From contig CM026404.1 of assembly GCA_014843695.1 (NCBI GenBank), forward strand, positions 58,143,931 through 58,207,930: 64,000 nucleotides of DNA, read 5' to 3'. The DNA is from Archivesica marissinica. Its lineage: Eukaryota > Mollusca > Bivalvia > Venerida > Vesicomyidae. Position 1 is the first letter of the stretch, and each line of letters begins with the position of its first letter. Under the pieces are notes generated by a model, which saw only the letters and a list, made by a program, of their open reading frames with translations, was not told the DNA's origin and searched no databases. Positions 1-12,400 of the stretch are shown one piece after another. Made by a program: the position numbers and the translations under genes.

Positions 1-172
1 CTGGTCGAACCAGTCAGCGTTTGATGTTGTTTAGTTAACTATAGTTAATGTATGATGTCACTCTGGTCGAACCAGTATACGTTCGAGGTTGTTTAGTTAA
101 CTATAGTTAATGTATGATGTCACTCTGGTCGAACCAGTCAGCGTTTGATGTTGTTTAGTTAACTATAGTAAC
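1..172. repeat. 62-bp tandem repeat, about 2.8 copies
   Basis: A 62-bp unit starting CTGGTCGAACCAGT begins at 1, 63 and 125. The third copy decays near 172. The window may start inside a longer array. It lies upstream of the first visible LENG8-like exon, so it is probably intronic. Positions 173-335 hold nothing else recognisable except the acceptor of that exon. Confidence 0.9.
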
Positions 173-335
173 CATAGTTTTAGCTTGAACTCGCTCTGTA
201 CACAATGAAATGTCCTCTTACTATTGTAATGATTTATTTCACTTCCATGTTTTTAAATGCTCAACTGATGTAGCACTGTGGTTCAACTGGGTGCTTCAAA
301 ACAAATTTTAGTTTAAACTTTTATTTTCAATACAG

Positions 336-495
336 GAGCACCACAAGGCTTCAATAACCGTCCGATGAACATGCATGGTCAACGTGGGCGCTTCCAGCGA
401 GGACGTATTACCCCAATCCAGAGAGGTAGAGGTCGAAGGTCATTAACAAGAGACTCTAGGTCATTCTCACGATCCCATTCTAGATCATTCTCTCG
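336..495 (+). CDS. LENG8: LENG8-like exon A (RG/RS-rich)
   Basis: The acceptor is TTTTCAATACAG before 336 and the donor is G|GTATAT at 496. The exon enters with two bases of a split codon and leaves two bases (CG), which the next exon completes to an arginine codon. It encodes an RG-rich stretch (GRGRR) and the start of an RS repeat. The frame continues past the donor to a stop, as expected for intron sequence. Confidence 0.8.
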
Positions 496-3400
496 GTATA
501 TACATTCTCTACTCATTATATATATTATTCAAAATCTACAGATTGATAAATTTTGTTGCAATTGACCTTTCGGCATTACAATTTTACTACATACAGTATG
601 TTATCTACATATATTTTCAACTATCTTGTATACAATATACTTAACTCGGCGCGATAGAGCCTGAACTGTGCTGATGCGCCGTTAAACCAAATACTCACTC
701 GCGTATTATTCAAAACATCGTAGCATTAACCCTTTCAACACCACAGACCTCTAAATAGGCTTACAAAAAGTGTAGATCCAGATGAGCCGGCTCGTGACGA
801 GCCGTCTTGAAGGTTTATGAATATCATGGACCAGTGAGTTACTTGGTGTTGAATGGGTTAAATAGAATATTGATACTGTTCTTCAATTATACAAAAAATG
901 TTTTTTCATTAAATGTTTTAATTGTCCAATTAATTTTAGACAATAAAAAAATCTTAGTGTCCCAAGGTTTCTTCTGGGACATATGGTTTTCGCACTGTCT
1001 GTGTGTCCATCCGTCCGAGTCAATATTTCGAGTCCAGGCTGTAGCTTCAGGGGCATTCATCACCGACTGTCGTATTTCTTTATATTATAATCAATTAAAA
1101 CAATATTCATGTTTTGTTAATCTGGTACATTCAAATGTATCCTTTAATACAGTTGCTAATCAGCTGTGAATTATTGCAGCTCCTATTCGAGGTCGTATTC
1201 CCGGTCCAGATCTAGATCTAGGTCACCAGATCGACGTCGTCGAAGGAAGTCATCGCCGGCACGAAACAGGAGGAGACGATCCCGGTCTCGCACACGTAGT
1301 CGTAGTCGCAGCAGGAGTAGTTCCCTGTCCACCCATCTATCTAGAGACTACTACCCACTTCACACAAGTGAAGGGCGCCAGAGAGGGCGTGGCAAGTTTA
1401 CAAGAGGTCGAGGACGGGGCAAGGAAGACCGGGGACGAGGCAGGGGTACACCTAACAAAGGAAGAAAGAGTTCTGGTGACACTGTCAATAGCTTTGGAAA
1501 GAATAAAGGAAAACAACAGAACACGAAAAATAATAAATCACCTAAAGTGGCTGTAAAGAAGTAAGTTCACTTCATCAATTCAATCGATGATCTGCTAGCT
1601 CAATATTTCACACAGTTATAGCCTTTTGGAAGATTTTGTTAATTATGCTGTTTGTCCGGAGTCTGGACTACTAAATTGGTAGCCATATTTCAATGATACT
1701 TGCACATTATGATCGGTACCGATCCTAGTTCCCGCATATCATCTTCACGTTTCCATCACTACACAGAATTATGGCCATTTACTTCACTGATGCAACACTG
1801 CTGGGGACCACAGGGATTCGGCACGTTTGGTGGTACTAGTATATATATTTATGTACAGGGATTCTACTCTGTGGGATGTCAGATTTCGCATCGATCAGTA
1901 AAATGGCCCTATCTGAAACAATTTTGTACAAATCTGTCCAAATATAACGCCTATCCCGAGTCTTTATATTGTTCTTCAAATAAAACACAACTTTAAGCTG
2001 CGTGCATGTATACTTTGCAAACAATTGCCACAGACATTGGCCATAGCAGGTCACATTTCCATACTAGGACATGGGTTCTGTCAGCAACAAAAAAAACGGG
2101 AGTTTTAACAGTGAATAACATTATCAATAAAATGTGTTTCCACTAACGTGTAGGTTTATTTGGCAAAAATGTACGTCAAAAAGAGATTTCGTAGAATTTT
2201 TCAATTTGTTTTGAAAATTTCTCAAGTGGCGCAGTTCGCGTTGAAACGAGCGTTCTGATGGGATTATTAGAATGTAATTAGATGTTGTTTTTTTTATTTT
2301 ATGAAGAATATCATAATTTTATTTTTCATAGTCATCTCTTGTATATAAATAATAAGGTATTAATGATTTTTACTAAAAAAAGTAATCTTCAAAATTCTAT
2401 TATATTTAACTTCCGGTTTACTTTCGCCCAGCCTGGCAGTTTCTACCCTGCACCAATCGGGAAACCATTCAGTCACCGGAGATTACTTTTTTTCAACGCG
2501 AACTGCGCTTGAGAAATTTTCAAAACAAATTGAAAAATTCTACAAAATTATTTTTGACGTACAATTTTGCCGAATAAACCTACACGTTAGTGGAAACACA
2601 TTTTATTATTTTATTCACTGTTAAAACTTTCCCGTCGAAGATATTTTTTTATTGATGACAGAACCCGTGTCCTAGTATGGAAATGTGACCTGCTATGGCC
2701 AATGTCTGTGGCAATTGTTTGCAAAGTATACATGTATGCAACTTAAAGTTGTGTTTTATTAGAAGAACAATATAAAGACTCGGGATAAGCGTTATATTTG
2801 GACAGATTTGTTCAAAATTGTTTCAGATAGGGCCATTTTACTGATCGTTGCGAAATCTGACATCCCACAGAGTAGAATCCCTGTACTTAAATATATATAC
2901 TAGTACCTCCAAACGTGCCGAATCCCTGTGCTGGGGACAACATACTGTTGTTTTTTTTCAAAACAATTTCAAGTTTCCAAGAATGTAGTGTGGTATGCTT
3001 TTACCATTGACTAGAATGTAGTGTGGTATGCTAATAAGATTTACTAGAATGTAGTGTGGTATGCTAATAAGATTTACTAGAATGTAGTGTGGTATGCTAA
3101 TAAGATTTACTAGAATGTAGTGTGGTATGCTAATAAGATTTACTAGAATGTAGTGTGGTATGCTAATAAGATTTACTAGAATGTAGTGTGGTATGCTAAT
3201 AAGATTTACTAGAATGTAGTGTGGTATGCTAATAAGATTTACTAGAATGTAGTGTGGTATGCTAATAAGATTTACTAGAATGTAGTGTGGTATGCTAATT
3301 AGATTTACTAGAATGTAGTTGGGTATGCTAATAAGATTTACTAGAATGTAGTGTGGTATGCTAATAAGATTTACTAGAATGTAGTGTGGTATGCTAATAA

Positions 3401-6400
3401 GATTTACTAGAATGTAGTGTTGTATGCTAATTAGATTTACTAGAATGTAGTGTGGTATGCTAATTAGATTTACTAGAATGTAGTGTGGTATGCTAATAAG
3501 ATTTACTAGAATGTAGTGTGGTATGCTAATTAGATTTACTAGAATGTAGTTGGGTATGCTAATTAGATTTACTAGAATGTAGTTGGGTATGCTAATTAGA
3601 TTTACTAGAATGTAGTGTGGTATGCTACAGGGTTTCCTCTGGGTCAATTTTAGTTTGCGCCAGCAAATTCGCCAATCAGAAAAAGTTTGCTCCAATGTTG
3701 GAGCCAGCACTCTATAGTGCCATATATAATCAGACATCTGGTATGTGCTGATGTTAAACAAGTTGTCATCTTGTGTGCATGTACTACTGTTAATTACTTG
3801 TACTTCTGCTGTAGTTGTCTACATGCACTTATGAATAAATAAATACTGTGTAACTTATTACCTACCAATCATAAAAAATCAAGTTTGGGAAATTGGTAAG
3901 TGCACTAAGACGACTATCCATGCATTTTCTTGCACCCACTATGTTCTAAATTCGCGTTTTGATACAGTTTTACGTTTGTAGGGACTATTAGTCATATCAC
4001 AAAACTGAAGGTGTTTCAGTACTTTCATGGTTGGAAATTGTCTGGGCCGAATCATATTCTGGGGTTTCAGGATTAGCAGAATTATTCTGCTTTGAAACTA
4101 AACCTATTTCAGTGGGCATTTCCCGGCATATGACGTACTTACTTATCTGTATCATCTGAACGCTTTTCATTGTACATAATTGTAACAAGTAAAAGCGTCT
4201 CGTCAATGAACAAGTACTCGGTGATCTTGTACATTTTATCCCTGCAGAAAGGTCCATATAATCGGCTGTCAAAATATTGTTGCGTCACAGAAAACGCATT
4301 CAATGATTCTCATTGCGTGTCTGGCCATTTCATTGCATTTAAACGGCAAGAAGTGCACAGTGAGAAAACACTGCATTATCACATTCTGGTATACAGAAAT
4401 ATCTGTGCTAATCAGTTGTAGGATTAATGACCGCCATTTAAGCCAATTATCCGTAATTAAAATGTCACCAACTTCTCAACACCCCATGCAATCAAGTGCC
4501 AAACAGCTGATTTCCAATAAACAAACGCTTGTCATCATCGCACGCGTGACCGCACACGCGACCGCACACGCGACCTTCACTTTCATGGATTTTCGGCCGA
4601 TTCTTGAAAAATGTTATTTTGCCGATATTTATGGCATGCGCCAAGGATTTTCGCCAACTGAAATTTTTTGGAGTCAGATTTAATTTTTATGTGCATTTGG
4701 CGACAAATGCGACCGACAGCGGGAACCCTGTGCTAATAAGATTTACTAGAATGTAGTTGGGTATGCTAATTAGATTTACTAGAATGTAGTGTGGTATGCT
4801 AATAAGATTTACTAGAATGTAGTGTGGTATGCTAATAAGATTTACTAGATTGTAGTGTGGTATGCTAATAAGATTTACTAGAATGTAGTTGGGTATGCTA
4901 ATAAGATTTACTAGAATGTAGTGTGGTATGCTAATAAGATTTACTAGAATGTAGTGTGGTATGCTAATAAGATTTACTAGAATGTAGTGTGGTATGCTAA
5001 TAAGATTTACTAGAATGTAGTGTGGTATGCTATGCAATGATAATGATGTGTATGTGCAGATTCCAGCAGTTCCGCCTGGAGAACGATGAAGAATCCTCCG
5101 AGAAGTTGATGGAAAGAGCTAAACGGTTTGGCAACCACCTTGAAAAGTCCACACCAAAACAGAGGCTCAGTTTACCGTCTGCCATTGCTACTAATGATGT
5201 AAGGTTTATTTCTTGTTTAGTTGGAAGTTTCTGGAAAGTTTTCATTTACTTCATTCCAAGCTTTATACAGGCATGCAAAATAACCAGATGACTCTCAATT
5301 AGTCACTTTGTATATATATCTCCTATCGTTTTGGAGCGGATTTCTGGACAGGCACCTCCTTGTATAATGATGTTGTTATATTCAATTGCAGAGTAATGTA
5401 GTAAAATATACTTTTAAAAGTTTATATCTTGTATCAAAATATGTTTTATCAGATGCTCCATGACCCTTTTCGGTTGAGGCATCTATAAATAAAACATATA
5501 AATAAAACAATCGATCAATCAATCAATCAATCAATTGCAGAGTAGCTATTCTGAAACATGTCTCCCTCATTTCTCCAGAAATTTGTAAACTTCTCAGTAA
5601 TAGAACATTTACAGTCAAACCTGTGTTAGTGGTCACCTCTATTAAGCAGCCACCTGTGCTAAACAGCCACTTTCTGTAATTCCCTTTGCTGGCTGCTTAA
5701 GACAGGTTTGACTGTAGTTGGAAGAAAGTCTGCCCTACAGTGAGTGTAATGTCATTTGAAAAGAATTACGTTCGTGAATTTTGTACTCCCACTAAGCATT
5801 TCTATTATATTATAACTTTCCTGTACCCACCCCGCCCATCCAAAGCAAAGGCATCCAAAAGACATAGCATGCACACAAAATCATTTTAACACCAATGGCA
5901 AGAACTGTAGCAGTAACTCAGTAAATAAATCGATGTCCGAAATATTTACTTATCCGACAACTACTGCAGTCATATGTATGCCACCAGTTTAATTTGGACC
6001 AGAAGCTGATTGAAAGTGGAAATTTATGAAACAATTTTTAAGATAGAGGATTGAAACATGGTGTTTCCAATATAATGTTAAAAATGTGAACTATATTTTT
6101 GGACTGGATAATTATCAATTTAATCCATTTGTTTACTTGAGATAATTGTTTTTGTTGCTCCTAGACCGATTAGCATTCGGCAATATCATACAATCTTATT
6201 TATTATGTTTACTCAAGAGGTGTAATTACATGATTCAGTGAAATGTCTACGAATTATAGTCCTGTCTGATCAGACTCGGAGACAGACGGATCTGTAGTCC
6301 AGTGGTAACACGCTGGACTGGTAATCCAGGGATCGCAAGTTAGATCCCCGTCTGACCCTAATAAAATTAACAGTCTTTCAGATGGGACGTTAAACCGAGG

Positions 6401-9400
6401 TCTCGTGTCGGTGCTGTACGCCGTGCACGTACAAGAACTAGAGGAGACTCTGGAATGGGTCTCTGTCTGTATCATGCACTATCCTCCAAAATCTAAAATA
6501 ACTAATCTCTTCAGGAGGTGTCGCTCATATGGGCAACCGGTAGCGACGATAAATAAACGTAAAACACACACACGCTCGGAGGCACTCGACAGTATATAAC
6601 ACATAACTGTTAACAGCTCTTAATTAGCACCTGTTCAAAATAAGGATCTTTCTAGTATGTACCATGTTTGTACGCTAATCAAACATTCTATGCCCTGCAG
6701 TCAAACATTGCTTTACATTAAATAAACAACTACTCCAAAGGCATGAAAATATTGGTATTCCAGTCCTAGAAATGAATCACTGATGACAGAATTTCACCTT
6801 GACCCCGAGTAAATTTCCACAAATAGACTTGGGATTGCAATTTTCGGTGATTATTTTTTCCCCCCAGACTGAGTTACCATTGGCAGAAGAACCATTGCAC
6901 CTAAATTCCAATAACGTTGCTGATATGTAGCACACCCTTGAAATATACATAATGACTTGTAAGATATCTTGAATACTGACGTACTAATACATGACTTCAG
7001 TAACTTATTATATCAATAGTTTATTTTAGTTTATACAAATTTATTTTAGCTCGATTGCGAAACAAGTTCTTTCAACTTATATTAATCACTCTCGAGACCT
7101 CATTCCTGATGGAATCCATTGCCATGAAGGAGAGAGAAGAGGCAACGTGGAATTTAAATGCCTTGCCTAAGGGCACAATCGTAACGGCTCCAGCGGGGCT
7201 CGAACTCCGGACCTTTCGCACCTGAGCGACCGCGCATCCACTGCGCTATCACGACTTCCACATTTATTATATCAATAAAAGAATAAATAAGGTTTTTTGT
7301 TCATTAGATTACTATGAGGAAAAATTGATTGCATTGATTCATGTTGTAACTAACACATTTGTTTGGATTGTTGAGCAGTGTGAAGATGATAGTAATATGG
7401 AGTGGAGCAGCTTCCACATTACAGGTGTGTGTCAGGATCTGGAGAAACAGTATCTCAGGATGTCCGGGGTATGTATTGTCTATCTTATATGAATACTCGA
7501 TAGTTGACATTTAAATGCAGCCTGATGCTATTGGGACTGACTCAAGGTTTGGAATTAATTGCGGTTTTTGGTATGACCGTGTATGTTTGGGATTTGTAGT
7601 TTTGAGGGGACATGTGGTCTTGGTATGAACTGTGTACACAATATTGGAACCATGGCCGTGCTTGTATGTCGTAATAAGAGTTGGCTAATATGGTGTGAAC
7701 AGATGGATTTCATGTGTCTGTGACTCGTACATTTAATTTGATATACATGAGGATTGAATTCAAACTTCAGTTCTGTGTTTTACTGACTGACATGTAAACA
7801 ATGTTGCTTCTAGGGTGCACAATTGTGGCAAATATTACATTGGACCGCTAAACCTTTGATGTGCTTACAGTAGGGTGCTGCTGTTTTATATATGGCTGTA
7901 TTGTTATATTAATATCTTATCTGTTCAAAGTTAGCTGTAACAATTGTAGATAACAACGCTGCATTCGAAAATTGTGAGGTGCCCCATATTTTGAAGTGAA
8001 AGCCCCCAGGATCCCTTAACTAAAAATGCTAGAAGTACCACTGATACATCACTGATTTAACAGTAACAATTGTAGAGTACAAGTACTCACAGATAGGTCC
8101 ATTAACTGCATGATATTATTTTTCTGTAAAATGGTTATACGATCTACATCCGCTATGTCAAAGTCTGTTATGTCAAATTCTCCGGTTATCTCGAAATCGG
8201 ATCAAAGTCCCATTTCAGACACTATCATTTTACATATAACTGGCTCTGTTTATATTTATATCTAATTTCGCTACATCAAACTTCGGTTATGTCGAAGTAT
8301 TTTGTTGGGTCCGACAGAGATTGACATAACGGATGTAGACTGTGTATATACATTTCCCGGATTGACTCGTATGTGACATTCATATTTTGCAGATATACCT
8401 GTTGTTGTGATGTACATTAAACAACTTTAAATAAGTTATCGTAGAGTGTCCTGGATGCTCTTGTAATATCTAAAGTTTATTAACAATTGCATTATCCAAT
8501 ATGTTCATTCCGATATACGAATACATATTTTTTCAATTCAAAACAATTCAGCCCCCTGATGCAGCCAAAATCCGTCCAAAGCCTGTTTTGAGGAAGTCTC
8601 TGGAGATGGTGAAGAACGATTGGGCAACAAAAATGGATTATCGCTACGCTTGTGAGCAGATGAAGACCATCAGACAAGATCTCACTGTATGTTATAATAC
8701 CAACACTTCATTACAAGCAATGTACCAACACTGTATGTTATAATACCAACACTTCATTACAAGCAATGTACCAACACTGTATGTTATAATACCAACACTT
8801 CATTACAAGCAATGTACCAACACTGTATGTTATAATACCAACACTTCATTACAAGCAATGTACCAACACTGTATGTTATAATACCAACACTTCATTACAA
8901 GCAATGTACCAACACTGTATGTTATAATACCAACACTTCATTACAAGCAATGTACCAACACTGTATGTTATAATACCAACACTTCATTACAAGCAATGTA
9001 CCAACACTGTATGTTATAATACCAACACTTCATTACAAGCAATGTACCAAACACTGTATGTTATAATACCAACACTTCATTACAAGCAATGTACCAACAC
9101 TGTATGTTATAATACCAACACTTCATTACAAGCAATGTACCAACACTGTATGTTATAATACCAACACTTCATTACAAGCAATGTACCACCATCACTATGT
9201 TATAATACCAACACTTCATTACAAGCAATGTACCACCATCACTATGTTATAATACCAACACTTCATTACAAGCAATGTACCACCACTGTATGTTATAATA
9301 CCAACACTTCATTACAAGCAATGTACCACCATCACTATGTTATAATACCAACACTTCATTACAAGCAATGTACCACCATCACTATGTTATAATACCAACA

Positions 9401-12400
9401 CTTCATTACAAGCAATGTACCACCATCACTATGTTATAATACCAACACTTCATTACAAGCAATGTACCACCATCACTATGTTATAATACCAACACTTCAT
9501 TACAAGCAATGTACCACCATCACTATGTTATAATACCAACACTTCATTACAAGCAATGTACCATCACTATGTTATAATACCAACACTTCATTACAAGCAA
9601 TGTACCAACACTGTATGTTATAATACCAACACTTCATTACAAGCAATGTACCAACACTGTATGTTATAATACCAACACTTCATTACAAGCAATGTACCAA
9701 CACTGTATGTTATAATACCAACACTTCATTACAAGCAATGTACCAACACTGTATGTTATAATACCAACACTTCATTACAAGCAATGTACCAACACTGTAT
9801 GTTATAATACCAACACTTCATTACAAGCAATGTACCAACACTGTATGTTATAATACCAACACTTCATTACAAGCAATGTACCAACACTGTATGTTATAAT
9901 ACCAACACTTCATTACAAGCAATGTACCAACACTGTATGTTATAATACCAACACTTCATTACAAGCAATGTACCAACACTGTATGTTATAATACCAACAC
10001 TTCATTACAAGCAATGTACCAACACTGTATGTTATAATACCAACACTTCATTACAAGCAATGTACCAACACTGTATGTTATAATACCAACACTTCATTAC
10101 AAGCAATGTACCAACACTGTATGTTATAATACCAACACTTCATTACAAGCAATGTACCACCATCACTATGTTATAATACCAACACTTCATTACAAGCAAT
10201 GTACCAACACTGTATGTTATAATACCAACACTTCATTACAAGCAATGTACCAACACTGTATGTTATAATACCAACACTTCATTACAAGCAATGTACCACC
10301 ATCACTATGTTATAATACCAACACTTAATTACAAGCAATGTACCATCACTGTATGTTATAATACCAACACTTCATTACAAGCAATGTTTGTTTTGTTTTT
10401 TACGTTTATTTATCGTCGCTACCGGTTGCCCATATGAGCGCCACCTCCTGAAGATATTAGTCATTTTAGATTTTGGAGGATAGTGCAGTGATACAGACAG
10501 AGACCCATTCCAGAGTCTCCTCTGGTTCTTTTACGTGCACGATGTAAAGCATCGACATGAGACCTCGGTTTAACGTCCCATCTGAAAGACTGTTAATTTT
10601 ATTAGGGTCAGACAGCGGACACTGTATGTCAAGATATGTCACTTATATTATATATATGAGCCAAGCAAATTAGTTGACCAATGAGAGACATTGGTCAGTT
10701 ACTTCCTCCTGAATGTTCTTTAAGGTGTATAGGTATTTCTAATTGATTTCCTGTTTATCGCCTGAGGGTAAATAAGCTCAATCATCATCATCCTCCGTTT
10801 TCAGTGTTGTTTCCTTTGCACAACATGCTACGCCTACCACACTAATTTCATTTAATTGACTGGACACCTGTTTGACACTGTTTACAGATGGAAATGAACT
10901 AGTATGACATGTTTATAGTAGATGTGAAGCAGGTGTGAATACCATCATTAAGTTGATCATGGATTATAAGTAAAAATAATTAGTTTGTTATTTTTAAACA
11001 TTATTTAATGAATTTGTCGGATTAATTTTTTAGAAATATTTGATTGTTGAATCGGTGTGGACACAAGATTTGTTTGAGGACCGACTATTTTAGCAGCCAT
11101 ATGCATAATTCACATGTATATACTTATATTACTGTACATATCACTACATTATATGTAAATGCTAGCGGTTGCTACGAGTGTTACTGGATGTTCATGTTGT
11201 GAGATGCTATTTGTTTATAGGTGCAAGGAATACAAGATGAGTTTACGGTGGCAGTTTATGAAACTCATGCACGGATAGCAATGGAGAAGGTATATACAAA
11301 TTTATTTTAGCTCGATTGCGAAACAAGTTCTTATAACTGGAGAAGGTAAATACATGTACTGACACCTTGGGGAATTATAAAATGAATTGGCTCAAATGTT
11401 AATGCATGGAGACAATGTACAAAACACAGGTTTGAGCTATGCTAATTCAAGGTCACACTTAGAAGAAAAACGTTCTGTGCCAGCTGACGTTGTACTGTTT
11501 GCAAAAAACTATTTTATATACTTCGAGCACTATTGAAATTAATATGCATTGTGTAGATATGTTCAGATAATAGCTTATTGAATCTTGAAATATTGAGATG
11601 TTTGCAATATTGAAGACTGTGCATTTAGATGTTACAGAACTACCTCCTGTTTGTATATATGCACAGTATTAGAGTGTTTGTCTCTCATGCTGCACTCATG
11701 TTCCTATTTCATATAAAACCATGGGGGATTATGGCTGTCTTTTGTCAAATGTGTTCATTTTCTACAGATCCATCCGCCCATAAGCACTATGGAGACCATT
11801 TCTATTACCTGCATCCGAATGCCGTAGTAAATATTCCCCTGATAATCAAACAACTTCATGCAAAAATCGATGCAAGTATCTCCCGCTGGTGCATACTGAA
11901 CATTTTATTGATCTAAGCAATGGGTTTTCAAAAAATAATGCATGAACACAAACAACATGTATTTTTCAAATGTGTATTGCAAGCTGCCAATGTCATGCTG
12001 TGACAAATCAGATTCCTTACAGGTATTATTAACCCTTTCAACACCACAGACCTCTAAATAGGCTTACAAATAGTGTAGAAAGCTGAGACGGCTCATCAGA
12101 ATCTGTACTTTTTGCCAGTAATATTATTATTTTTAGACAAAATTACCCATTTTGATAAATGAACTGGTCCAAATGTAATTTTCTTATTAATTGATTGACT
12201 GGTCCATGTCAGTTACGCGGTGTTGAATGGGTTAAACGTGTTGTAATTATTTATGCGATGGCTGTAAGCACAGTTATGTTACACATGTATTTGTTTGTTC
12301 AGGGAGACCATGAAGAGTATAATCAGTGTCAGACACAACTCAAGAACCTGTATAGTGAAGGCCTGCTGGGCAACAAACAGGAGTTCACCGCTTACAGAAT

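Noticed and set aside
2958..5037. Minus-strand proteins with an 11-residue repeat ([11 protein letters not shown])
   Set aside because: They are translations of the 33-bp minisatellite, which is 11 codons long and lies antisense in an intron.
6254..6599. Small proteins at 6254-6475 and 6405-6599
   Set aside because: Both are translations of the family 2 SINE.
8684..10386. CRISPR-like array of regular repeats
   Set aside because: Units are directly adjacent with no unique spacers, and the genome is eukaryotic.
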